NCBI RefSeq assembly: GCF_021155765.1
Contig: NC_060110.1
Location: 8,183,501-8,247,500, forward strand
Reading direction: 5' to 3'
DNA from: Diprion similis
Taxonomy: Eukaryota > Arthropoda > Insecta > Hymenoptera > Diprionidae
Length of the DNA stretch: 64,000 bases
Shown here: positions 20,801 through 33,455 of the stretch, piece after piece
Position numbering within the stretch: position 1 is the stretch's first letter
How the letters are laid out: every line of letters starts with the position of its first letter
Position numbers and translations under genes: made by a program
Notes under the pieces: generated by a model
The model's input: the letters and a program-made list of their open reading frames with translations, nothing else
The model's database searches: none
Told to the model about the DNA's origin: nothing

Positions 20801-23073
20801 TCGACCTTTTTTTTTAGCTCATTAGTAGCAGTTCAAGAAAACCCGTGTATGTGAAACTTTGTTAGGTTTTTAGAGATATACTCCTGTTTCATCAACAATT
20901 ATATCAATGTTATTGAAAATTTGTGAGAAAATTCATTTGCAAATACGTTTTAAAAATACTATACATTACAAGATGTTTCTATCTCGAGAAGACTTTGTTT
21001 TCATTAAATTCAATGATTTTGCACTCTGCCATTTTCTTATCTCAACATGATTCTGACTAGATTCCATACTCGAAAAGTCAACTGAACGGCGTGATTTTTT
21101 CAATAAAATTGTCAGTTTCTTTCTTTGATTATGGAAAAACAAAAATCAATCTTGATGCTAACTACTTTATGGTACAACTTGTTCATCAATTGTGAAGTTT
21201 TGCCACTATTTTCATATTATAAAATTTGTGACTTGTGTACGTTACATTACACTTTTTCATTATCCCTTTCTGAATCCTGGTTTCATGGTGCATTACTAAA
21301 AAAAAAGTATATATTGTTATAATGACATATTTATTGCCAAGTTTCCAGGACAATTTTAAAATGACTTTCAAGGAGTCGGCTTTTCAAAATAAGAGTATGT
21401 TTCGTTTATCATGGTTAGCTAAATTTCATATTTCCTAAATTTGCGAAACAATGATTTTTCCTAAATATGCATCGTAATAGTAACGTTACTAATTTCATCC
21501 TTGTATGAAAAATACATTCTGTGATATTTGTATGCTACTATGCACACATTACTTATATAGAAATTGTACAGATATGTAAAACAGATTTTTGTCAAGTTGA
21601 TTTGTTTCGCTTAAAATATTAGCAATACACGAAAACGTGACTTGTGCAATAATGAATTTTTTGCATACCTAGCTCCAATAATCCTGCAAAGTATGGTGAG
21701 TCATTACAAAAATGAAAGTACTCAAATTCTCGAAATAAATTGGAAGAGTGGAAACATGTAAGCCGAAAAATTCCAACTATAATAGTAAATTGAATTCGAA
21801 TGGTCAACAATCTAAATCATGCAAATGGCAATTCCAGAACTTTTAAGATCCCTCGAACGTTTCCAATATTTATAGCAGCGACGCCAAGAATTCTGTGAGT
21901 AAAACTCTCAGACCGTTCTCAGCTTCTCACGTTTAAGACAATCTTAGAACACTCACATTCCTCCATTTCTTGATGCGAGGGATAAAGTAGGTCCAAATTA
22001 CTGTTGCTACTGAGTCTGAGCCGTGGAGGTAACTCAGGGGGGTTTCCCTGCTCTTCAAGACTGTGATGATCCTGGATCGTTCTTGTATTTTTACTCGCCG
22101 AATTAGCCCTGACCCTTTCCCCGTCGGAGTTAGAACTATGAGCAACAGAATTAGCGGCGGGATCGCCAGGTGTAGAGCCTGTGGCGTTGGAAGTAGTAGG
22201 TGCAGATCTCATGCAGTACTTGATAGTAGCAAGCCAAGATCGCATGTCGTTAGAATCGTGAGCCTCAATAACGAATTCTAAGTTCTGTTCAGCCTTGAGA
22301 ACGAAGGTATTTTCATGGTCCGGCATTTCCAGAGCAGTAGTTTCCCTCGCCTCTGTTATCCTGAAGCAAAACACGCCGCTTCTCGGCTTGAAGGCCTTTG
22401 GTGGTGAGTAGAATTCGAGCATGTAACCACCAATGGCCTTGACAAGGGCGAGTCGACACTTCTCCCACTTTTGGGTTCCGTCTATGTTTTCACCTATTAG
22501 GCAATTGACGATTCCCTCCTTCCTGCACTCGACGACAATCTTGGACAGCTTCGCCTTGGAGTGTTTGTCCCTTCTGTGCTCGCTGTGAGATAACTCGACC
22601 TCGTCGCTCTGTTGCTTGTGGAAGAATCCTTTGCCCTTTTTGAGACCCTTGAAAGACAGACGTCGGAAGAACGGCTTATGCACCGGCTTCGGTGAGACCG
22701 GTTCGCCATCCTGTTCAGAGTAATCGCTGAACTCTTCGTTCGACGAGGCCCGGACCGGCGGTCTAGTGTTGTTTTGATTATTCGGAGGGTTCGCGTCGAC
22801 GTCGTTGCCGGAAGCCTGGTTGTGGAGTCGCGTGTCATAGGAGGGTGACCTCGTGCTACGGCGCAAAAATTCCGTCTCAAAATGCTCGCAAAATGTGTCG
22901 ACAAATTTTCGCAGAAAATCGCGATGCGATAGGGTTGCCCTCGCGCTTTCCGGAAGGTTAAGATTAACGTACGTGCAGAATGCCTTCGCAAAATCAGACG
23001 CCGCCGCTCGGGCGTGCCTGTCACAAAATTCTGCCCAGTTGTCCGCACCCTCGGCGTTGTTGTAAACACTCAT
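17724..23073 (-). CDS. Lnk: SH2B-family adaptor protein (Lnk/SH2B), four coding exons
   Basis: Coding exons on the minus strand: 23073-21957, 20049-19850, 19289-19038 and 17870-17724; phases match and the sum is 1716 nt, 571 residues. Domain order is that of SH2B proteins: N-terminal Phe-zipper dimerisation region about 10-72; Pro/Ser-rich linker; PH domain about 186-290 ([15 protein letters not shown]203, [17 protein letters not shown]); SH2 domain about 389-490 with [18 protein letters not shown], the phosphotyrosine-binding Arg419 in [20 protein letters not shown], and [12 protein letters not shown]-terminal [10 protein letters not shown] with Tyr568. In insects Lnk is a cytoplasmic scaffold that promotes insulin receptor/IRS signalling. 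The third exon reads on to a stop at 18999, but a GAA|GTAAGA donor at 19037 and an acceptor before 17870 give the family C-terminus. The terminal exon could begin at 17864 instead. Confidence 0.92.
17880..18990. other. Last intron of Lnk
   Basis: AT-rich, full of stops, with a T run near 18055-18068. An alternative 3' end of Lnk is possible here, because reading through the donor at 19037 gives a stop at 18999 after 12 extra residues. Confidence 0.5.
20050..21956. other. Lnk intron 1 within the coding region
   Basis: A 1.9-kb AT-rich intron between the PH-domain exon and the first SH2 exon. I see no nested gene; short open frames on either strand have no recognisable content. Confidence 0.6.
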
Positions 23074-23091
23074 TATTCTTATTGCTCTATT

Positions 23092-23700
23092 GCTGTAGAA
23101 TTTTTGTAGCTTGATTTTGTTTCAACTCACTACTTGCATGCGTGTTTGTTTACCTGTCGTTGTTGTTTTGTTACTTATTTGTTGTTTTGATTTTTGGATT
23201 TTTTTCCTTTTTTTCTTCTATCTTTTGATTTTTCTTTTAATATTCGCCTTTCACAACGTTGTTAATAACCATCCATACACACCCATACACTAAGCTACTT
23301 GTTTTTGTACCAATTAAGTACCGCTCGGTACTATCTACTCGGTGAAATAATTCCGGTCATCGTACCGCGTACGTGAATCACATTCGACGCGCGTTACTCC
23401 CTAATAAATGCCGACTAATCAACGCTCAATCGAGATGCACCTGTTTACGGAGATCAATCACTGTTACACACGGGCCTCGCGTGATAACCTCTCCTTTTGC
23501 TCGCAGAGGCTCAACCAGCCTCCACTTCCGCTGCTGATGCCGGCGCCGCCGCAATCTTCTTGTATTTATTTTCGTTGTGTATTTCAGTAGTTACTACCGC
23601 TTACAGCGAAATTAAGATCTTCTTACTTACCGGCGAACGATCATCGAATTGATCAGCTCCACTGATAACTGCTGTGAGCATTCGCTGATATGTTTGAGGA
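23092..23700 (-). promoter_or_regulatory. Lnk 5' UTR: non-coding exon ending at 23631, UTR intron 23630-23093
   Basis: On the minus strand TTCGCCG|GTAAGTAAG gives a strong donor after 23631, and TTCTACAG gives an acceptor before 23092, 19 nt upstream of the ATG at 23073. The 5' UTR therefore probably contains one intron of about 540 bp. Transcription would start above 23640; no TATA box is obvious. Confidence 0.6.
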
Positions 23701-26700
23701 TTTCGATCGGTAAGGGAGTCCGTCGACGGTAAGGATGGAATCTGCAAAGACTTTTGTGATCCCTGTGATTTTTTTCAAACAAGAAACCAAAGATCCGTAT
23801 GATTTATCGCGATGAGTCATTCGTCTTTGTACTCACGTTTCAATTTCTTCCGCCGGCCGAACGTATGATCTACATTTGCAGAACTAACATCCTCTACCTC
23901 AGATTCTCGAAGGCTTTTCAAGGGAATAGACTCAGGTTACACATTTTGATGCGATATCCTATCCGTTTACTCTAGCTCCTTACCTAAAACGAGTAATGTA
24001 TAATCCATAGTGCTTTCAAGGTGTCGGTGAATGTTTCTCTATTTTCTTTTTTTGCTTATAGTAATTTTTAGAAAAGTAGCAGGATAGCCGTAATCATATT
24101 GTCGAACAAGGTGCATTGTTACTCAGCGTCGTGAAGAGTACAGACTGTCAAGCTTAAGTGTTTTTACAGTGCTGAATAGTCAAATGTAATTCCTAGCAGA
24201 TGGATAAAAAATCGTTATGCGTTAATCGTTAAATCGTTATAAACAATGCTTGGTTTCATTTCTCCCTGCTGTATAAAGGCTTACTCATTTTTTTCAGTCG
24301 CAGAGCAGATGAATTGATTATCTTGATAGTTTTTTTTTTAATCGCTCATCACGATTGGCACTGCAATTGTTGTCCCAAAATTAGCTATAACGGAGTTTTA
24401 CATTCCATTCAAATAGATTCGTATTAGAATCAAAACATCCACACCAGATAACCGATTTGACATGTGATATCACAGCCGTGCATGGGGGTATAATCAATTA
24501 GTCATAACGATATTATTTCAACCTCAGTCGCGCTAACTATATGTATATGGCTTGTAATTATTCCAATTAAACCATGTTTCCCTAAATGCCGCATGAAATT
24601 TACCGAGAGATCACTTGATATCTTGCTGTACGAAAACACTTGAGAGAATAGCTGCTGGAGCAAATGTTCGCATAGTAGGTTGTATGATCGTTAACGATTA
24701 CGCTGTGCTGAAAAGGCAGCTTGCAGATGTACCGAGTTTGTTCAGCGCCATCGAAACATCAGTTAGCTGAGGTGAACCAAAAAGGATAAGAAACTTTGAA
24801 CTCTTCCCTTCAGATAGCTTACAAATTTTCTGAAGACATGCTTCGGTTGAAAAGAAAATTTATTACAAAGGAACGTCTCCGTAATACCAAACCATAATAA
24901 TTGCATAAATGATGCCGGCGAATGTTGAATGAAAACAGTTTTATATAAAACGCGAGCATGTTTTACGCGATTTTCCATGTGTGTTCTTCGTACGCAAAGT
25001 ACCCGTTTTTATGACGGTCACGTGAGTCTGCGAATGCGCATGCGCGGAGTACAGAAAAGACCACTTTCAATTTCAAGTCGTCGAAATTAAAGTGGTTTTT
25101 TCTATACAAATCTGACATTACGCGACCCTAATCTCACTTTCGTGCTTCGTAAAAAAACGCGTAACATAGTCTCGCCTCACGTATTTGCAATATTCGTCTT
25201 CGGCTCACCTACGACTCATATTGCAAACTTATGCTCGACCCGAAAGATAGAGTTTGCCTCCTTGTCACAGGATATACTATTCTTCATTATACAAACTGAG
25301 TACCCTGCAAATTCATATTTTATCATCCTGAGCCAACAAAGCAATTAATTTGCCGTCTCCCATATAATAGATCTCTTCGTTGATCCAGAATCTCACTGAT
25401 CTTCGTAACGATCTATCTCCACCCTGTAGGCCTTCTAAAACAAGGCTCCTTAATTTGGGGATTACAACTCCATACATACCGACAAGAAGCCCACTAAATG
25501 TGCACACTGTACGATAAAATAAAATTCAGCGAACGGTACATTGCGCTTGAAGTTTCAGAAAACATGTTAAGTAAATGAAAAACTAGAAAAGGATGGCAAT
25601 GGCGAAACGGTTGATTTGATAGATTCGGTAACACGTGCATGGCTAGAATCAATTCCGTCGCACTCTGCCCGCATCTATATACTCGTCCATCGTGTTTATA
25701 CGAGGGAAATCTATAGGTATAATATGTACATATATTTCTACCAAGTCGTAGCTACACTGCACAGATTCTATCTTCCGATTTGCAGCTCGCAAATCGATTC
25801 TCTGCAAGGCTTCCTTTTATGTATCTATACCATTCGATGGACCCGATATCTTTCCGGACGTAAATGCGGAAAGTTTGCTTCCTGTATAGCATAAATTACA
25901 TAGATATATATAGACGCCGGTATAGGTATAGGTATAGATAAAGGTATGTACCCGGTATGTACAAGAAACAGTCGCGATATTAAACGAAGATGACGATGCA
26001 TTAATCCCTTTGGTATAATCTTAGCCTCGTGAATAAAAGGAGTGTTGAAAGGACCAGCTGAAGCTTGTAAACGCGTCTGCTGAAGAACGCGTCGACGTCG
26101 ACCGCCGGGCAGAACCGCTGATGAGATTCCCCAGATTTGGTAAATCCCCTATCTGTCGGAGCTTGACAGCGACAACAAAACCCACACAATCGCAGAAGGC
26201 CAGCTTCTACCGTTATACAGACTTCCTGGTTCTTCCCGTGAAGCTTTTCTCCCAGGGTCGCCATTTAATTTCATCTCATATTTACGACCACCTCGTCGCC
26301 TTATCCCGTTTGTAATTACCTCGGTGGTCTGATTTTTTTCATAAAAAATTGAATAGCGCAGATACCGAGATAGGCAAGCATCTATCGATATCGAAGTAGG
26401 TTGGTTGTACAATGTACAATGTGTGTACATACACACATACCCTTTCCGTTGAATGGGTAGGTAGGTATTATGTATCACAATGTGGGGTTCGGGGTTCGTT
26501 ATAAAAAAAAATCCATTCTCTCCGTCGGCCTAATTGATAATCCGAGGTATAATTAATCTGTCTTATTAATGTCAAGCTTGTGATTCCAGCGGATACTATA
26601 ATAATAATAATAATAAGAATAATGATAACGACGAGTTACGAAAGAACTTGAAGTCAAACGTGAATATAGACGATATTCCGTTTTTACTCGAATAGACAAG

Positions 26701-29700
26701 TTAAATAGCTGCGTTTAAAATTCGCTAGGTAATTTGAACATTGTTAAATTATATCTGGTTTTATCTAACTCTGGTGTTCATATATAACATAAAATTGAAC
26801 TCTATATAGTGAAACACTGAAGTCGTTTTTGTTAAAGTAATTACTGTTCGCTGTGGTAACTCACTGGAAAATACGACAGTTTCAAATTTTAATAAAATCC
26901 GATCATCTTGTGGGAGAGACTTTAACATATATATCAGAACTTTCTAAACTTTTATAAAGCACCTTTAGTGCAGAAAGAAACACACTTTCGTTGCAAATAA
27001 TCCAGTGACTCGTTTTCGTTATCGATTAGTTCATCTAAGCGTCTCCTCATCAGCAAATTCAGCTTTGTAAGATAAAATTTTCAAATTTTAACAAAGTTTG
27101 CAAAGAGTTTATAAGCACTGCAGGTATAGGCCCGAAGCAGGTATATAAAAGGAAAGTTAACCCTCACTTTGGCACGTGTTTACAAACGTAAACCTTATCT
27201 GATTATCGAGCAGGCTGGTGTATGCTTATTTTTACGAGATTCGGTGTTTTACTCTCGTAAAAATTAGTACGGAAGTTCAAATTACCCCTTCATACCTTGT
27301 ATACACTTTTCCGATAGTTATATTGTCGAGCTGCGTAAAACAATTAATCATCCAGAGTTATGGTACAAGGATGAGGGGGTAGAAAAATTGCAGCCCCTTC
27401 GGTGTAATCAATGAAATTATACTTTGCTTCGCTATGGCGGCGTTTTTATTATACATTGGGGAAAAATTAACTAGTTGACACTGTTGAACAAAATTATTAA
27501 TGACTTTGGATTCACCGTCGACATAAATCGTTCTAAGTTTGTGCAAGAATATCAAAGCAATACTCACACTGTTTATCAGTGACGGGAATGAAAGATTTAT
27601 TGCTCTACGTAGGCGTAAAATGGGAATTTAAGGTCCGTTTTGTGGGTGTAAAATAGCGTTTTACACACCGGTATGTTGAAAATGAAAAAGGTTGAAATTA
27701 CGGCACAAGCTTTGGGAGGCATAATTAACAATTTTCATTTTCATTTTCAGTTTGAAAATTCAAAAATTAACAACTGATAAAGATTGATTGAACTCGCTTC
27801 ATTTTTTTTTGTTTAGTTAAAAACCCTTCTGTGGTGAAACAAAAAATTTATATCGTCATTACTTTTATTAAATATGCTTAAACATATTTTTGAACAATAA
27901 TGTATTATTGTTCTTCAGGGGGCGTCCCGCCGCCCCAACCCCTCGATGGTGGCTTCACTCTTGTATCCTTTTCTTCTTTTTCCTGCCTTCTTATTCACAA
28001 TTTTTGTGCAATGCTTTCCAATTTTACGCCTCGTAGGGCAAAAAATATTGTTCTTATCACGAGCGTAACGATTTACACCCTCGTACGATCACGCCAAGCA
28101 CTCGGGTTGTAAAACCGTATTGTACGCTCTATAAATACGAAAACTGTTATTTCGTTCGTCAATGACTGGGTTTGATCAAATCTTAGAACGTCAGGGATAG
28201 AAAAAAAATGCCAATCAGAAAATTAGTGACAGCCATAACAATTTGGATACGAAACTCTGGTTCTGGTAGGACGGCCATCACTTATGGTGGCGTATAGATC
28301 TGTATCAAGCAGAGCTATACGTGACGGTTTTATTTGCTTGCCAATGCCAATAAGCTAAAGCGTAGATTAATGGTCAGAAATTATGATTTATTTACAAGGA
28401 TCGAAAGAGATTTCGATTTGTATAAAATAAAAAAATAAAAAAATAAGTAAAAATAAAAATAAAAATAAAAAAATTAAGCGCCGCAGCCACGAAGGGCTTT
28501 AACGTAAGTCTGATTTACAACAACGCTAATCATGTCACCGTCGCTTGGCGCGTCTACACATCAACGGAAAAAATATTAGCATGTCGGTACTCTCAATAAT
28601 CTGAATCATCCGGTATCTCATATGCTCGATGTCACGCAGAATTTATCTTCGTCAGTCTTGATTCAACCGTAGATGAATAATTGGCCAGGTGCAGATGTTT
28701 AGGGAAAATTATTACCATAGTTAATTGCTTCCATTATTTAACTAAATTTGGTATCCAGGTAACAATTATATCTATACTGTCTTGAAAATATGGTACTGTT
28801 TGAAAAGCTTATCACGCTACCGGTCACCGCAGCGTCTGTGGAAACCGGAACCTGTCCAATTAGGCAAACTGATTTGTATACACTTTCACTTAATTTACCC
28901 TCGTGGTAGAATCGATTGCGCGAAACGGTATCGAGGAACTGTGCTCGCACGTTATTACGAAAGTATTTCGTTGCGTTTAAACGGATGATTTCGCTTTCGA
29001 GTTTCTGTGTAAATAAAATATAATTACATCTCAAAATCGAATTTAATATCGTATAAATTACGTCTTCGGATCGATGAAATTATACTAGCTGAACTTCAAC
29101 GCGAGTAGATACTCGTATTTCTGTACGTCGTACCTGAGTACTTCAATGAGGTGAGGTTTTAATTAATGATTTTCAAGTAGGGAAACGCCTCGAAATATGA
29201 ACGCTCCACTCGAGAATGGTTTTCTTGTTAGCGCTGAAAATCCTCGTTTCATCTTTCTGCCGTTTTATACTTGGCACGTATATGTATAACGTACTCTACA
29301 TTTATATGCATTACCTTAAATTGAACAGACTAGCAAACAGCGTCTAGGGGTTGCCGAGAGGTTATTCAAATCTCATGGAAACCGCGTTATGTTGGAAGTA
29401 ATCAATGAATTCCACGTATTTCGCAATTACTTTATCCCACAAATTTGGACGCAGTCGCACCTGTACCTCGATTCATTGTAATATTACTTATGATGTAATC
29501 TAGTCTATATCGAATTTCTATTGCTTTTCGGGTGATCGTTGAAAAATTTGGTATCCGAATAGTCTCCTAGACTTCACAAATTCCTCGCCGAGAGAAACTT
29601 CTCACAGTTGTGATTAATACACAGTTCTTAACTATTTCCAGTTTCTACCATAAATGACAAACGTAGTTCTGGGTACAAGACAAAAATGAGTTTTGTAGTT

Positions 29701-30640
29701 TAAATCAGAAAGTTCAGTCTGTGTTACTATTCTTTTCGATTATACTCACATATGGTAATTTTTTTTGCAATTACTGCGATGATTTGATGTTGGTTGAAAA
29801 TTGCATTCATGTCAAGACCTTATTTGACTGAAAAAATTTATTCAACCTAAAGAAAAAAGTTAACTACGTGTCAACCAGAAAGTGTAATATTTCCAGCTAT
29901 AATTACACTAAATGGTTAAGTGCACCACATTTTCGCGTAATATCAACAATATATGAAGTTTTACTAAATATAACAAATAAAATTTTTCTTAGTCACTTGT
30001 TAAGAGAGACGAGTATCCTAATGTAATACAGACAGGTATAATCTGTACATATTTATGACACGGGGCTACTTTGTTGAAAATTTTTAATAAGACCTGCCTT
30101 TGCCATGTGCAGGTTAAAAAAGCAATTCCGTTGGGTTTCCTTTCACGAGCAAAGCACGGTTTCATTAATTATGTACACGGGTTTGAAAATTTCTTACAGT
30201 CATATCTTCACATTAAATATATATAACGCTTCAAAGACATGAGACCGGATCAATTAGCCCAACGACCGAGTCAACGATCCCCAACAACAGGATATCGAAT
30301 AGAATAGATAATAACACGAGGTAATTGGTGCGGCTTCTGTGTCCGCAAGGTGAAACAAGTAAGCAGCGTTAACTTGGATGAGAAACAATAGCTCGGTAAG
30401 AATCGGACTATCATTATTAGTTACCACGCTATAACGTAGTTAAATATTCAGCTTTTCTATATCTCGCAGCGTCATTGCCACTGATAAAAGTAAACCTCCC
30501 TCCCTCCCTATAACTATATGCCCTGAATCCGAATTAAATAGTTCACTGATTTCGAAAGATGTCACCTCGACGTCTTATTCCCATTAAATATCGTAAGATT
30601 GGATTTCCTCCGAGGCTTGCACCCTGCACAATACGGATGC
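23700..30640. other. Long stretch without a supported gene
   Basis: AT-rich sequence with microsatellites, for example ATA repeats near 26599 and an A-rich ATAAAA/AAATAAAA block at 28427-28476. A GC-richer island at 26000-26270 holds an 87-residue minus-strand ORF of unknown nature. No transposase, reverse transcriptase, tRNA or conserved exon was recognised. Confidence 0.5.
26001..26264 (-). CDS. Orphan 87-residue ORF, doubtful
   Basis: An ATG-started minus-strand ORF, MATLGEKLHGKNQEVCITVE onward, with a Cys-rich CGFCCRCQAP segment. It stands in a local GC-rich island. No splice context, signal peptide or family is recognised. A reading frame of this length is expected by chance in a GC-rich patch, so this is kept only as a low-confidence candidate. 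Confidence 0.12.
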   Translation of the reverse strand: MATLGEKLHGKNQEVCITVEAGLLRLCGFCCRCQAPTDRGFTKSGESHQRFCPAVDVDAFFSRRVYKLQLVLSTLLLFTRLRLYQRD

Positions 30641-30817
30641 AGGTCCGTAAAACAAATGTGTGCATGTATATACTTACATATAGCACGATTGCTATGCATA
30701 TAGTCTATAATGCAATGGTTCGTACACCTAGTATATAACACACTGGTCTATATATCGCGTAAGACGCATATAACAGGGGTTTGTATACATACGTAGGTAC
30801 ATTATATACATACATAT

Positions 30818-31040
30818 ATGCATTTCTGTAGGCGGGGGTGTGTGGGAGAGGCCGAGGCGGCGGGGGTGTTTCCCCAGTGGCTGCGAGGCAGGAGCCTGCG
30901 CGTTTCGAGGGGAGGATTTCGGTTTTTAATGCTGGGTGTGGTAGTGGGGGTCTCGCTACCAGAGTACGAAGAGCGCGGCGTGAACCTCGCCAACCCTCGC
31001 CCCGCAGCCGAGGGGCCAGTGACTTTCGTGGCATTGTAAC
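30818..31040. promoter_or_regulatory. GC/CpG-rich island, possible distal promoter
   Basis: A G-rich, CpG-containing patch of about 220 bp in otherwise AT-rich DNA, with overlapping open frames in all readings. It lies about 2.3 kb upstream of the candidate first coding exon at 33306. No protein match. A promoter role is an inference. Confidence 0.25.
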
Positions 31041-32729
31041 ACGTGCGCGGAGAAACAGCCCTTATAATACGATTATCTCGGTGTTTATCGCGGCGATATC
31101 GTGGCAGGTTTTTTTTCTCCTCCGCGGGAACACTTAGGACCCTTGTTTTTTTTTTTTCACTTGTTTTTTCATCTCGTTACACGTCGCCCAAAACTGTTAT
31201 CATCGCACGTGATTTTCAGCCTCTCCGTCCATGTAGAATCAAATTGAAGAAGAAATAGATAATATAAATGAAAACCCCAACGATAATAATAATATAATAT
31301 AATAATAATAATAATAATCACAACCGCAAATTAGCTAATGAGAAGAATAGAACGTTAGGATTGAACTGGTCAGAAAATCGGCCGGACCAAACACGCTCCG
31401 AGTGACAGCGATTGCTGAGGAAAGTGTAAACGCGGTTCGGCTAAACGTCTTGGTGGAAAACGAAAAGAGTATATTGTCAAAGTAACGTTAGGACGATTGA
31501 TTATTGTGCGACGTTCGAGGTTGGTGACGAACGCGAGTGAGTGACGGTTTACCGATGAAATTCTGACGTCGATGTGAATTCGTTCGAAAGTTGTTATACA
31601 TTTGTAGAAAAAAACGGACGAGCAATGGCTGATCCTCCGAAATGCGTAACAACCCGATATTGGTGTATTAATATTATCTGAACAAGGTATATAATATTGA
31701 TGAAAGTGAAGAGGATTTGAAAAGTGGTACAATGTCTTCAATCTGGAATTCGGAATTCTTCCGTCAGTATTCACCAGTCTGACCAAAAGCTGTAGTGCAT
31801 TACAATAACGCTCTGCAAAATTACACCTATTATTAGGATTCTTAGCAATTTCCCTACATGGCGCCACACTTCGCGCCTGCAGCCCAGCCCTGCGGCTGTA
31901 AATAGCGGTAGCCTTTAAGGTCGGTGAATAAAATTTTGTAGTACTAAAAGCTAGCTCGAAGCTGTCGCGGAGGTGGTGGGTTAGGCAATGAGATTAGGAG
32001 GAGGCAAGGGGACCGGATATAGCGGTCTGAAATTCGATTTTTTCCCCTTCTATCTTTCTGTTCCACCTACTATAATATCCTCTGCGATCCTCTGCTGCAT
32101 TGAGCTGTAACTCGAAGGTTCAGGATATCTGATACGGTTGAATCGTTTTGCGGAAACCCTGCTGGTCGAGTCGTATTAAAAATCATTTGGTCGAGAAATG
32201 CAAACATAGGTTTCTTATAGAATTTATTATAATATTTAATCCAGTTATAGCAGACGTCCGAGTATAGGGTGTTGTATAGGTGTGCCTACACACACGCACA
32301 CATATGTATATACATAACGTACTGGCTGGGCACAGACCTAAGGCTTACTGAATGTTAGAACCTAAGCTATGCCGTTGGAGGCCATAATCCACTTATGCTG
32401 TGAACGCTTAGCGGTGTACTAACCATTCGGCCAAGTTCCTTTGCTGGATTCTTTTCACCGTCATCATGACAAGAAAGAAACTATCCGTCTTTGGAATAAA
32501 TCCACACTACCGTTGGAATTAGTGGTCGAAATTGCGAACTGTTGGTGCGATGTGATTATTTTCACGACAATTTACCCTGTTATTTTTCGTTTTTTGTTGA
32601 TTAAGCGTGAATCTAAGGTTTAATCGTAATTTATCATTTCGTGAAACGAAACTAAAGACTCGATTAAAAAAAATGTATATTATAAAGTAACGAAACGCAC
32701 GTGGAATCTGCTAATAAATATAGCTAAGT

Positions 32730-33077
32730 GTTAATCGCACTTCGCGTTACACGGAGAGACCCTTGTCGCCTTGGTCACGAGGGAATCCAGTTCTGTAACG
32801 TAAGTGGTTTTTAAGGAGCGGCGTTATACCGCCGGACGGCCCGCACTTCGGGGATTTCCGGGGAAAAGTTTGCCGAGTTATCTCACCGTTTCTGAAGGCT
32901 TATACCGTGGATGGAGTTTTGAAGATATCTCCTGGGAAGCGGCCATTATAGTGCGGGAAATGACAGAATATTGGCTTGGCCGTTCAGATCGCATACAAGC
33001 CCTGATAACTCCCTCAACTCAAGCGGAAACGCCACTTCGTGCTAACAACTATCGCACGGTAAAAAGGATCTCTTTAG
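32730..33077 (+). promoter_or_regulatory. Putative 5' UTR exon and intron of the 33306 gene
   Basis: TTCTGTAAC|GTAAGT gives a strong donor at 32800, and ATCTCTTTAG gives an acceptor ending at 33077. Together they would define a 278-bp 5' UTR intron, placing the exon 33078-33455 downstream. The region is less AT-rich than its surroundings. Confidence 0.35.
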
Positions 33078-33305
33078 TTTTCCGCATCAAAGGATCCTAT
33101 TAAGGGGAAGAATTCGAGCGGACGGAGGGAATTTCCCGATCCCATCATTACACAAACGGCACCTCGCGGCCTCCAAGAGACCAAAACCAACCGCTTCTGT
33201 CGACGAGGTCTCGAGATCACAGAGGAACTGGGAACCCCCGGAGAAAATGTCCCACGAAACGCACAAAGGGCGATCCCAGCCCACCAAAGCCAGACGGGAG
33301 GAGAC

Positions 33306-33455
33306 ATGAAACTGTCGGTATCGGCGTATCGAGCTCAGGCCAGTGCTCACAAGAAGATTCTGTGCAGTTATCAGCACCAGCTGAGCTACGGCGCCACCAG
33401 CCAGGCCGGAGGCCCTCGCACTCCGTCCGACCCCGCAGCGGGCCTGAATTTCAAG
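33306..33455 (+). CDS. Candidate first coding exon of an unrecognised gene
   Basis: An ATG in good context (GGAGACATGA, purine at -3) opens 50 codons ending in phase 0 at TTCAAG|GTAGGT, a good donor. The product begins MKLSVSAYRAQASAHKKILC and continues SYQHQLSYGATSQAGG, then PRTPSDPAAGLNFK. Codon usage is GC-rich at third positions, unlike surrounding DNA, which supports real coding sequence. The exon is open upstream to 33078 without another ATG. I recognise no domain or family. No certain second exon is visible in the 30 kb that follows, so any further exons are far away or outside the window, as for a large gene with long introns. Confidence 0.45.

Noticed and set aside
22063..23069. Several open frames on either strand within the large Lnk exon
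   Set aside because: Shadows of the GC-rich Lnk coding frame.
24466..24480. TATCACAGCC resembling the start of miR-2
   Set aside because: Match ends after ten bases and no hairpin partner lies nearby.
31370..31867. 165-residue open frame on the minus strand
   Set aside because: No recognisable motif or homologue, unstructured composition, and about one frame this long is expected by chance in 64 kb of such DNA.
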